DNA of 64,000 nt from Mycocentrospora acerina (taxonomy: Eukaryota > Ascomycota > Dothideomycetes > Pleosporales): contig JAKUHH010000030.1 in the NCBI GenBank assembly GCA_022701365.1, positions 373,107 to 437,106 on the forward strand. The letters are read 5' to 3'. The first letter of the stretch is position 1. Every line of letters starts with the position of its first letter. The translations under genes were made by a program, and so were the position numbers. This document shows positions 24,176 to 33,726 of the stretch, one piece after another. Below the pieces are notes generated by a model that worked only from the letters and a program-made list of their open reading frames with translations, had not been told where the DNA came from and made no database searches.

Positions 24176-24395
24176 GTAAGTCAATCGCTGCTGCCCCGCG
24201 CACCCTCGCCGGGTTTGTCAAATCCGCGGCGGGCGCCTGGTCAACAATCTCAGGCGTCCCCGGTCCTCGATGCCGCACCAGACCCTCCTTATGCACTCGC
24301 CGACACGACACGACATGCTCTTTTACCTTTCTCAATAGCCGTCTATGACGCCACGCTATGCATATACAAGACGATACTAACTGTTGGCGATGCAG
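24176..24395 (+). other. probable 5'-UTR intron of ARF1
   Basis: A consensus donor GTAAGT at 24176 and an acceptor GATGCAG ending at 24395 lie in the ARF1 leader. An ACTAAC branch-site match lies about 20 nt before the acceptor. The interval is 220 nt, has no coding character, and ends 66 nt before the ARF1 ATG. Confidence 0.6.
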
Positions 24396-24461
24396 GTTCG
24401 AGAGTCTACTCACCGCCTTACACGACACCCTTTTCTCACACACGACCCACCCACCGCAATC

Positions 24462-25184
24462 ATGGGTCTCACATTCTCGAAGCTGTTTGACAAGTTGTGG
24501 GGAAAGAAGGAGATGCGCATTCTTATGGTTGGCTTGGACGCTGCCGGAAAGACGACAATTCTGTATAAGCTGAAGCTTGGTGAAATCGTCACCACGATCC
24601 CCACTATTGGTGTGTTGCGCCCCGCATGATTACGACAATACGAGCATTGCGCTGACGATCGATTTCTCAGGGTTCAACGTCGAGACGGTCGAGTACAAGA
24701 ACATCCAGTTCACCGTGTGGGATGTCGGAGGCCAGGACAAGATCCGTCCTCTGTGGAGGCATTACTTCCAGAACACGCAGGGTATCATCTTCGTCGTCGA
24801 CAGCAACGATCGCGACCGTGTTGTTGAGGCCCGCGAGGAGCTTCAGCGCATGCTGAACGAGGACGAGCTGAGGGATGCCCTCCTCCTGGTTTTCGCCAAC
24901 AAGCAGGATTTGCCCGTACGTCTCGGAAAACGAAGTTGGAGTGGAAAAAGCACAGCTAATAATATCCACAGAACGCCATGAACGCTGCCGAGATTACCGA
25001 TAAGCTTGGTCTGCACAGCCTCCGACAACGTGCTTGGGTACGTGAAACTATATTGCCGCTTGGTAGAGCGCTAAGCTAACACTATGCACAGTACATCCAG
25101 TCGACTTGCGCGACCTCTGGTGACGGTTTGTACGAGGGTCTCGAGTGGTTGAGCAACTCTCTCCGCAAGGCCGGCCACAACTAA
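24462..25184 (+). CDS. arf1: ADP-ribosylation factor 1 (Arf GTPase)
   Basis: Small GTPase of the Arf family that recruits COPI and adaptor coats at the Golgi. Four exons: 24462-24609, 24671-24915, 24972-25037 and 25092-25184, giving 183 residues, the canonical length. Motifs: MGLTFSK with Gly2 for myristoylation, GLDAAGKTT (P-loop), DVGGQDKIRPLWRHY (switch 2), NKQDLP (guanine specificity) and CATSGDG (G5). The last splice sites keep AW|YIQSTCATSGDG intact. The frame upstream of the ATG is open, but conservation begins at MGLTF. No anomalies. Confidence 0.97.
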
Positions 25185-26080
25185 GGTGGTGACGCGTTTG
25201 ACATGCGGAGCGATTTGTTGACAGCAACGCTGTTGTCAAGGATTCGCAACTGTGACGTTTCATGATCAAAACCCTCCTGTGTGGCTGGACCCCGCCGTGC
25301 CTATCTCATCCAAGAACGTGGGAAGAATGTGTGCATTTGTGTCTTTTTTTTCTGGGGCGGATGGTGGAGTGGAGTGGAGCGGAGCGGACGCATTTGGTTT
25401 TCACCATTGGAGTTTGTGTGAGCTGCCATAGTTCTGCGTCTCACTGGAACTGTTTGTGGTTTCAAACGGAAACAAGTACTGTCTCTCTGGTTACTTTAGG
25501 TGCTGCTGCTATCCCAATTTGAGTATCTTTTTGAAATGGATTGCACGAGTTGATGATTTCTTGAAGCATGTCTTTTTCATTTGTGTTGTTTACTGTTCCT
25601 GCAGTTTATTGTGTGCGGTGATTTTTATGTATTAACGATCGTTGCTCTGGACTTTTTGTTGACAACCGTTGTACATTTTTGTTCTGCATGTGATGGATGT
25701 TAAACTTTTTTGTTTAAATAACAAAAACACAATAAAATACTTGACATTACAGTATTTACATGTTCAAAACAAACACAATCCAAAAGAGCGGGTACGAAAC
25801 AGCCAGTCCATTGGCTTGAAGTAGTAGAAGTAGTGGTCGTGGAAACAGTGTCTATTCCAATTTGGATTGTATCATTTCATATCATTTCATTTCATTCCAC
25901 TCCATGCATATGGTTCGGTTCCTTTATCTGATTCCCAAACGCCACCCAGCTACTCCATGTTGTTGAAAAGAGTTTTACGATGATTGTAGATGTAACATGT
26001 GCATGTTCCGGCCGTCTCAAACAGCGAGGTTCCAAATAGCATCCACCTCAGCGACGTGGTCATCAAGACACACACACACA
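25185..26080. other. convergent 3' intergenic region
   Basis: 896 bp between the convergent ARF1 and MOB genes. T-rich, then A-rich, sequence around 25540-25760 fits long 3' UTRs. A short repeated word ATTTCAT occurs near 25876-25895. No gene seen. Confidence 0.45.
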
Positions 26081-27404
26081 TCAAACCGCAGCAGCGGGCG
26101 GGCCACCCGAACTCCTCGGTGGCACAGCCTCCTTCTGCACCGGGGGAAGCAAACCCTTCTCAGCCCAGAGATCAACCAACGGCTGCATGGGCTCAATCTC
26201 CTTGTCACCAATCAACTTGAATAGCAGGCCGACGTTGATGAAGTGAATAAAGCACGTGTTGAGCTCCTTGTACGCGCTCACGTTCCAGAAGGGGTCCAGC
26301 CAGTGGCCGTGGTAAATGTGGGCGTAGCACCGCATCATCTGGCGGTAGATGCTCTTAATATCGCTCTCAAAGGATTCGGGAAAGCCCGAGGATTTTCCCA
26401 TCCATTCACGGCCGGCAAGCTGAGATAGGGGAGCATCGAGACTGGTGGGTCCAAGGGGTTGGGGTGCGCCTGATGGAGTGAGGGAGCCTGAGGCGTAGGT
26501 TGGGGCAGCCATTACGACAGAGGTTGTGTCTGTGGGGAAGAGAGTCGAGTCGTTGATCTTGCCAACGATCCATTTTTGCACAAGGTTGATGTACTGGATG
26601 GCGGGGATCTTGATGGGCTTCTTTTGGTTGTCGAGCCAGGTGTATGTGTGGCTTGGAAATCATCAGCAATGCAGAATGATGCGAGGGAAACAACAAAACT
26701 CACCCGCTGGCAGACATGGTTGGGCAGACATCTGGGTTACAGATGGGCTTGCCTGTTCGATCATCTATTACCTTGATGACATCAACCATTTGCTCCAGCA
26801 GACGGTACTGTTCGACGACTGGTCACATGTTCAGCACAAGTTACGACGGCAGGTCGAAAGCAGAGGCGGCATACCTTGATGTGCGAGCCATTCGCCTTCT
26901 TCGACAAGCTTTGGTTTAGCAGCTAGCGTCATAAAGTTGCCCTTGACGATGAGGTTGGAGTACTCCTCGCGGAAAAAGAAAGGCGGTCTGCGCGAGCCAG
27001 ATTGGGCGGAGCCCTCCGGTGGACCTTCATACGACATTGCAGAAGACAGGGCAGGCGAATGGGGCATGGGGGGGATACTGGAAGCCTGTTGAGAAGGGGG
27101 GGACGGGGCGTACTGTGCAGTCGGCGAGGGAGAACCTGGCTTGCCCTGTTGCTGCTGCTGATTGCTCTTGTTGGAACGGCCAGCCAGTCCCTGGCGTCTG
27201 ATAGGTGTGTTAGGAAAAGGCAATGTCAGGTGTCCGAGGCGGGCGGGGCGCAGACTGGGACGGGGGAGAAGCAGGCAAGCGAAACATGCAGAAGCAGGAC
27301 GTCTCGGTGAAACACGCAGCAAGATGGTCGGCTGTTGAGCATTTGGGGAGGTAGGAAGGGCAAGCCGTGCCAAGCACTTACACGCTGGAGAAGAAAGACG
27401 CCAT
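26081..27404 (-). CDS. Mob1/phocein family kinase activator, MOB2-like
   Basis: MOB-family co-activator of NDR/LATS kinases, controlling polarity and cytokinesis. Four exons: 27404-27382, 27197-26875, 26818-26704 and 26651-26081, phases consistent, 343 residues. A Gln/Pro/Ser-rich N-terminal extension of about 75 residues precedes the Mob domain (FFFREEYSNLIVKGN onward). Zinc ligands are visible as CNPDVC (C-x4-C) and HIYHGH (H-x4-H). The block CPTMSASGHTYTWLD resembles Mob2 (TYTW) more than Mob1 (YEYxW). A Gly/Ser/Pro-rich insertion of about 40 residues lies between FPTD and FPESFESD. Exon 1 is only 23 nt (MASFFSSV). It is divergent from LEO1. The Mob2 assignment is moderately sure; family membership is clear. 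Confidence 0.88.
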
Positions 27405-28015
27405 GCTGGGCGGCAGTCAAGATATGCAGTGTTCCCGAAGACGTGCAGAGTGCAGAGTGGAAAGCAGCAGCAGACTGTCACTGGGCGGTCCTGGGCGGTA
27501 TGCAGAAGACAGAGGGGAGGTTGATGGTGACTTGTCTCGAACTTTTGGGCCCGCTGCATCGAGCAGGGGCGGCGCGCTACGGCGGATGCGGCCAAGCGCG
27601 CGTGGTTGCGCTGCTGGATGGCACTTTGTTCGCACACGTCTGCGCGGCCGTGTTGGAGGGCGCGTCGTGTCTTGCTCTTTGTTGCCGTGGGTTTTGCTGC
27701 CGTCGTCCTTGCTGCCCTGGACTTTGTTGCCACTGTCTTCCTCTGCGTCTGCACAGCTTCACGTGCCGCAGCATCGCGCCATTGCCGTCGACGCCTCCAC
27801 CGCCGACGCGACGCGGCCTGGACATTGACCTCGACCCTGACATTGGCATTGATATTGGCGTTGACATTGACATTACATTGACCTCGACATCAACATCGAC
27901 AGTACATTGACCTCGACATCGACATCGACATTGACATCACATCGACCTCGACCTCGACCTCGACCTCGACATTACATCGACATCACATCAACATCACATC
28001 GACATTACATCGACC
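27405..28015. promoter_or_regulatory. divergent promoter, MOB2-like / LEO1
   Basis: 611 bp between the two ATGs. The right third is occupied by the hexamer-based repeat that runs into the LEO1 start codon. All frames in the left part are open on both strands because of base composition; none looks like a real gene. Confidence 0.4.
27818..28014 (+). repeat. degenerate hexamer repeat in the LEO1 leader
   Basis: About 200 bp made almost only of GACATT, GACATC and GACCTC units, broken by ACATTACATC-type units, ending one or two bases before the LEO1 ATG at 28016. It lies in the divergent promoter and likely forms most of the LEO1 5' leader. The unit GACATC has many near-palindromic overlaps and no stop codons in one frame. 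Confidence 0.85.
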
Positions 28016-29494
28016 ATGTCCGACGCAGGCCTCTCCGACGACGACGCTGCCAGGCTCACGCCGCCGCGCGCAGACACCGAGGGGAAGACGCCGCCGCGCG
28101 ACACCGTCGAGGAGAGTGCGCTCGACGACGACGATGACCTGTTTGGCGACGGCGGAGATGCAGACGAGCCAGACGAGACAGAGCATGTCGACGAACAAGA
28201 GGCGCTAGCGTAGGCCCTCCCCCCGACCCCCGCGCAGCCAATGCACAGCTAACGCCCCGACAGCGAGCAGCGCAAGCTCGACGACCAGGAGCTCGACTCG
28301 GGCGCCGACGACGACGATGACAACGACGCCGCCGACGCCGTGCGCGCGCCCGAGCCTGCCATGGACGACGAGGGCGAGCAGCACACGTTTGCCTTTATGG
28401 ACGCTGACCTGGCCCGCCATGCCGTGCCCGAGCCCAGCGACGGCGAGCTGTACCTGCTCAAGGTGCCGCGTTTTGCCTCATTTGACAAGAACGCCTTTGA
28501 CCACCGCACCTTCCACCCGCCCACCACAGACCACCACTCGCGCCACGCCGCCTCGGAGCACTTCAGCGCCTACAACACGGCCCTGTCCACCATCCGCTGG
28601 CGCCGCTCGCCCTCGAACCACGCCGAGCTGCAGTCCAACGCCCGCATCCTGCGCTGGTCCGACGGCTCCCTCACCCTGCAGTTTGCCACGGACCCCACCA
28701 CTCAGTTCGACATTGACGCCAACACGCTGGCCCCGCCGCAGATCAACCCCAAGACGCCCACGCCCACCTCGCTCAAGCAAAAGTCAAACAAGGCCGTCAA
28801 GGAGGGCTACACGTACCTCGTTGCCCCCTACGAGGAGGCAAACGTCATGCGCGTCACCAACAAATTCACCACCTCGCTCACCGTCGTGCCCGCCGCCAAC
28901 CTCAAAGACGCCGCCCTGGAAAAGCTCCAGACCGACCTCGCTGCAGCCGCCTCCCGTGGCCGCGACGACGCCGACCAGGCCATTTCCTTCTTCGACGTCA
29001 GTGAGGACCCAGACCTGCAGCGCCAGCGCGAAGAGGCCACATTCAAGGAGCGCCAGCGACAGGCCCGCGCCCGCGAGAAGCACGAGGCTCGCCAAGCAGA
29101 GCGCACCACCCGTACCATTGGCCGCACCGGCGCACGAACCGGTGGCCTCAGTATCGGCGACCTCGAGGACGAAGCTGGGGCTGCGCGTTCCAAGAAACCA
29201 CGCTCCAAGGGCGGTCTGCGTCGCGACTGGAGCGACGACGACGATTACGGCCGTAGCGGCAAGACGCGCGAGGACGACTATGACGAGGAGGATGACTTTA
29301 TCGCTGCAAGCGACGAGGAGCCCGAGATTGTCGACGACGATGACGATCTCGACGATGGCATTATGCCAAGTCCCAAGAGGAGTCGCGGCGGAAATACAAA
29401 CAACAACAACGACGATGATGACGACGATGATGAAGTGGTGGTCAGCAGGACAAAGCGGAGAAGGGTTGTTGATGACGACGAGGACGAGGAGTAA
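28016..29494 (+). CDS. leo1: Leo1, Paf1 complex subunit
   Basis: Subunit of the Paf1 transcription elongation complex acting on RNA polymerase II chromatin. Two exons: 28016-28209 and 28264-29494 (phase 2), 474 residues. The acidic N-terminus (LDDDDDLFGD) leads to the Leo1 domain, seen as DGELYLLKVPRFASFDKNAFD, STIRWRRS, ESNARILRWSDGS-like SNARILRWSDGSLTLQF, and a later LVAPYEEANVMRV. A coiled-coil Arg/Glu-rich stretch (RQREEATFKERQRQARAREKHE) and a very acidic C-terminal tail ending DDDEDEE complete it. This order and the acidic ends match fungal and animal Leo1. A purine run immediately follows the stop. Confidence 0.93.
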
Positions 29495-29519
29495 AGGTGT
29501 AGTCTATGAAGCAGAAGAA

Positions 29520-29550
<31 letters not shown>

Positions 29551-30122
29551 TAAAAAAAACCTACGCACCTCTAGACACGATTTGTGAAATCTTGTATCAT
29601 CTATGTATTTGGACCAAGAGAGAGAGAGAGAGAGAGTAGTCCGCGCATAGCCTGGCGTTACTTGGGGAAAGAGGGTGATTTTGTATTTTCCCGTCTACTT
29701 GGTGGTGAACCGACGACGACGTCTTTTGCTGGCGTCAAAATAAAACATAAAGAGACTCGATTATAAATCTATAGATGACTATTATTGTAGCTGCATCTAC
29801 CACCCCTTCCCTTCCCTTTCCTTGCCACTGCCTCTGCCTTTGCCCTTGCCCCTGACGATGTGGTTGATTATGGTTTGTCTCACTCTCTCACTCACTCATA
29901 CACACACATATATATGTACATATATGTACATGTATCAGCGCAGAAGTTTATTAGCAAATAAATGAAGAATAGTTGGATAATAAATTTTCGCTAAAAACAA
30001 CACAACAGTATTAACCCTCGTGATCCTGCAGTGCATGTTCATTCCTCGTAGTCATGAGGTGTATATTCATCACTCGTATTCGTGAGGTGTTTATTCATCC
30101 CTCGTAGTCATGAGGTGTCTAT
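29495..30122. other. convergent 3' region with simple repeats
   Basis: 628 bp between LEO1 and homogentisate dioxygenase stops. It contains an AGA/GAA run at 29511-29552, an AG run near 29618-29636, a CA/TATATGTA-rich tract near 29895-29935, and a 28 bp tandem repeat at its right end. No gene seen. Confidence 0.6.
30038..30121. repeat. 28 bp tandem repeat, three copies
   Basis: Three head-to-tail units of 28 bp at 30038-30065, 30066-30093 and 30094-30121, each built on TTCAT..CTCGTA.TC.TGAGGTGT with a few differences. The next four bases, TTCA, restart the unit and include the complement of the homogentisate dioxygenase stop codon (30123-30125). The array therefore abuts the gene. Confidence 0.9.
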
Positions 30123-31598
30123 TCAGGTATAGTGCGGCACCGTTGCCTTGTCCCCTTCAACACCCCCCTCCTTGGCCTGCGCCCCATTCTCAATCTTCTT
30201 GGGCCCAGGTCGCTGAAAGTGCGGCTTTAGCGGCTCCCAGCTCTCAGCATTGTAGTCTTCCTGTACCTTTTGACATGCCTTGAGCCCCCATTCGGTGACG
30301 CCAATCATCAGACAGCTCTCAAACATAAAGGCCATGCTCCCTTCGCCGACCTTGTGTGGCTGCAACTCGGCATTCGAGGCCCTTTCGTGCGTCGCTGCGT
30401 CGGGCCCGTGGCCGGACATGACGTTGTGGAGCGAGGCGCCGGCGGGCTGGAGCCCCCCGCCCGTTTTGGCGTCGTACTGCCCGCCGATGAGGCCCATGAA
30501 TTCCGACATGGTGTTGCGGTGGTACCAGGGCGGGCGGAAGGTAGACTCGGCGACGAGCCAGCGTGGGGGGAAGATGACAAAGTCGGCGACGGCGGTGCCA
30601 ACGTGGTCAGAGGGTGCCGTCAGGACGGTGAATATGCTGGGGTCGGGGTGGTCGAAGGAAATACTGCCAATGGTGTTGAAGCGGCCGAGGTCGTACTTGT
30701 AGGGGTAGTAGAGGCCGTGCCAGGCAACGACGTCAAAGGGCGTGTGGCGCTGCTTTGCGGCGTAGAGGTGGCCCGCGAATTTGGCGAGGAGCGTCCATTC
30801 GGTGGATGTGTCTTCATCAAAGGAGGCGACGGGGGCCTGGAAGTCGCGCGCGTTGGCCAGGCCGTTGGAGCCGATGGGACCGAGTTCCGGGAGCTGGAAG
30901 TGGCCTTGGTAGAGCTCGAGGATGTAGCCGCGGACGGGGCCCTCGGGGAGGGTCACACGGTAGCGGATGCCGCGAGGGATGACGCAGATTTCGTTGGGGC
31001 GCACGACGAGGCGACCGAGCTCCGTCTGGATGTCGAGGACGCCATGCTGGGCGACGATGAGGAAGTCGCCATCGGCCGAGTAGAAGGCCTCATTTGGCGC
31101 CATGTCCTTGCCGGCGGCGAAGATGAAGTAGCCGACGCCCGTCTTCATCGTGGGGTCTCCGGCGCCGGCGACCAGGTGCAGCGAGTGCACCCAGTCGACC
31201 GACTCGTCGAGGTCAAAGGGGTCCCATCGCAGCTGGTTGGGGATGAAGTGGATCTTTTCCCACGGCTTGTTCTCGGGATTGGTGTTGAACGTCTTGGATT
31301 CACGTGCCTCAAAGTTGCCGTGTCCGCACGAGGGGAGGATGCGGTAGAGCCATGTCTGCTGGTTCTCGTGGCGTGGCGCGGTGAAGGCGGTCCCGGAGAG
31401 CTTCTCGGCGTACAGGCCGTATGGTGGCTTCTGAGGCGAGTTGGTGGCAATGGCAAGTGCGCCCTCTACGGCTTCAGTCCTGCCTGGCTGTCAACGGGCT
31501 GTCACCAAGGCACATGTTGCTGGGACGTACTCGTGGTAGGAGCCAAACCCATTCTGGTACTGGTACTTCTCCTTGAACGCAAACGGTGTTGTAGGCAT
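30123..31598 (-). CDS. hmgA: homogentisate 1,2-dioxygenase
   Basis: Iron(II) dioxygenase opening the ring of homogentisate to maleylacetoacetate in Tyr/Phe catabolism; cytosolic. Two exons, 31598-31531 and 31479-30123 (phase 2), give 474 residues, close to the family length. It begins MPTTPFAFKEKYQYQNGFGSYHE, the conserved N-terminus, with an intron directly after GSYHE. Active-site residues expected in the cupin are visible: HRNTMSEFMGL with the His and Glu ligands, and LHNVMSGHGPD with the second His ligand. WHGLYYPYKYDL and FIPNQLRWDPF are further family blocks. It is divergent from fumarylacetoacetase across 525 bp. The opposite strand is also widely open, but that is a composition shadow. 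Confidence 0.97.
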
Positions 31599-32123
31599 TG
31601 TGGATGCGTGTCTGGCTGTGCTTCTACAACTGCACAGGGTGGCCTCTCATCAATGGCACGAAGCTCCTTTAAACCTCGATTCTGCGGGCGCAACAGTCTG
31701 GGGTATATTTGACCAAAAACCCAGGCGTTGCGGGGCGCGACAGTCACACCATAAACACTACTCTCCTCGGCCATTGCAGCTGCAAGATGCGGTAATGTGC
31801 GGCCCCCAATTCCGTAGTCTCACGAGCAAAGCGGAGAAGGTGTGGTGGTGTCGAGCGCGTCTTGCTGGTCGGCTTACCCCACACAAGGCTAACCGCGGAA
31901 CCTGGCGGAACATTTCCGACCACCTCCGTCACCAGCCGCTTCGTCGTCTGCAAACATGTGCGGAACCGTCGTCACGGAGTTATTTGCTGATGCATCTGCA
32001 GGGCACCACCTAGCTTGGCGAACACCCTGAGCCATGCCGTCCCAAGTCGACAAAAGTGCAATATCAGCAGCTCAAATCGTGTCTCTAGTCTTCGCAGTGA
32101 AACCTCACGTCTAGCTCCCCAAA
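31599..32123. promoter_or_regulatory. divergent promoter of hmgA and fahA
   Basis: 525 bp between the two start codons. A perfect inverted repeat, CGGAACATTTCCG without its central base pairing (CGGAA-CAT-TTCCG), lies at 31906-31918. A direct CGGAACCTGG copy of the half-site lies just upstream at about 31896-31905. CGG-N7-CCG is a plausible Zn2Cys6 dimer site; co-induction of this pair by a pathway regulator is known in Aspergillus. Confidence 0.5.
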
Positions 32124-33528
32124 ATGGCCCCTCTAACATCTTGGTTTACTATCCCCCGCGGGTCACACTTCTCTCTAGCAAACATCCCGTTCGGGATCAT
32201 CTCAACCGCGTCGTCGACTACCCCACGCGTTGCAGTTGCAATTGGAGACCATGCCCTCGACCTCGAGGCCTTTGCAGCAAACAATGGCTTCTCCGGCCTC
32301 TCCACAATCCAACCCCATCAATCTGTTTTCTCTGAGCCCTCACTAAATGCCTTTGCCGCGCTTGGTCGGCCCATTCACTCTGTGGTACGAAAGTACATCC
32401 AAAGCGTCTTCCTTGAAAGCACCCCCCATCCCGATGCCCTCAAGAACAAGTCCGCCCTCCAAAAACAAGTCCTCCTCCCCCTCAAAGACATCAAAGCCCA
32501 CCTCCCTTTCCAAATCGGCGACTACACCGACTTCTTCGCGGGCCTGAACCACGCCTACAACTGCGGCGTCATATTCCGCGGGCCCCAAAACGCCCTCCAG
32601 CCAAACTACAAGCACCTCCCCGTCGGCTACCATGGCCGCGCCTCCTCCATCGTCCCCTCAGGAACACCCATCCGGCGCCCAAATGGACAGATTCTACTCA
32701 ACCCCACCGCCGAGCCCAAAGCCCCCACCTTTTCCCCCTGCAAGAAACTCGACATTGAGCTCGAACTCGGCGCCTTTGTCTGCGGCTCCAACGAGCAAGG
32801 CGTGCCTATCCCCATCGACCAAGCCGAGCAGGCCCTCTTCGGCGTCGTCCTGATGAACGACTGGTCCGCGCGCGACATCCAGGCCTGGGAGTACGTGCCC
32901 CTGGGGCCGTTCAACGCAAAAAACTTTGGCACCACAATCAGCACCTGGGTCGTACTCGCCGACGCACTCGAACCCTTCAAAACAAAGGGGCTGGACAACG
33001 ACATTGAGGTGCTCCCGTATCTGCGAGAAAAGGACGAAAAGTCCGTGTATGACATTAATCTTCAGGTCGATGTGAAAAGTATGTAGTTACTCTTTCTCTC
33101 TCTCATTCACCTCCCTCCTTTTTCACTCCTCACGCTATTCCCCCTCCAAAGCTAACCAACCTACTTCTCCAGCAGCAGCATCAAACTCCACCACAACCCT
33201 CTCCCGCACAAACTCACGCAATCTCCTCTGGTCCTTCCCGCAGATGCTAACCCACCACTCCATCACCGGGTGTCCGTTCCGGCCGGGGGACCTCCTCGGG
33301 TCCGGCACCATCAGCGGCACGACGCCCGACTCATACGGCAGTTTCATCGAGCAGAGCGAAAATGGGAAGAGGGCGATTAAGCTGAATGGTGGGGAGGAGA
33401 GGCTGTTCCTTGAGGATGGGGATGAGGTGACGATTACAGGGGTTTGTGGCGGGGAGGATGAGAACGCCTTGGTTGGGTTTGGGGAGTGTGTAGGGAGGGT
33501 GGAGAGGGCGGTGGATTTGGGGTTTTAG
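32124..33528 (+). CDS. fahA: fumarylacetoacetase
   Basis: Hydrolase splitting fumarylacetoacetate into fumarate and acetoacetate, the last step of Tyr/Phe catabolism. Two exons, 32124-33078 and 33173-33528 (phase 1), 436 residues. Metal and catalytic residues are visible: DYTDFFAGLNHAYNCG (Asp ligand and catalytic His), DIELELGAFV (two Glu ligands) and LMNDWSARDIQAWEYVPLGPF (Asp ligand). The N-terminus SWFTIPRGSHFSLANIPFGI and the C-terminal LLWSFPQMLTHHSITGC and RPGDLLGSGTISG blocks are typical. The intron acceptor is a triple NAG run (33171-33178), so isoforms differing by one or two Ala are possible. Confidence 0.97.
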
Positions 33529-33726
33529 GAAAGTAGGGGGTTGGAAGTGTGAGGTTTATATGTATGTGGGTACATGTTCTCAAGGACATGGATGTGAGGG
33601 ATTTTGACTTCACTCACTCACTCACTTCTGGATTATGCTAGCCCGTTCATCGCCATCACTAGCCCACTGGAAGAAGAAGGAGAAAGCAAAAACAAAAAAA
33701 AAGAACACCTTCCCTCAACGAGAAAT

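Noticed and set aside
24391..24420. GGTTCGAG-type sequence resembling a tRNA T-loop in the ARF1 leader
   Set aside because: No matching acceptor, D or anticodon stems nearby; it sits at the end of a better-supported UTR intron.
26831..27754. 307-codon minus-strand frame reaching beyond the MOB start
   Set aside because: It is the MOB exon 2 read through its upstream intron into the promoter. The real 5' end is the 23 nt exon at 27404-27382, which restores a conventional start.
28317..29639. 440-codon open frame overlapping LEO1 in another frame of the same strand
   Set aside because: Pro/Thr/Arg/Ser-rich translation typical of a shifted GC-rich gene, no ATG with context; LEO1 motifs are in the other frame.
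30270..31712. 480-codon open frame on the + strand, antisense to homogentisate dioxygenase
   Set aside because: It mirrors the dioxygenase, whose own frame has all active-site motifs. The antisense product has biased composition and no family features; high GC3 keeps the opposite strand open.
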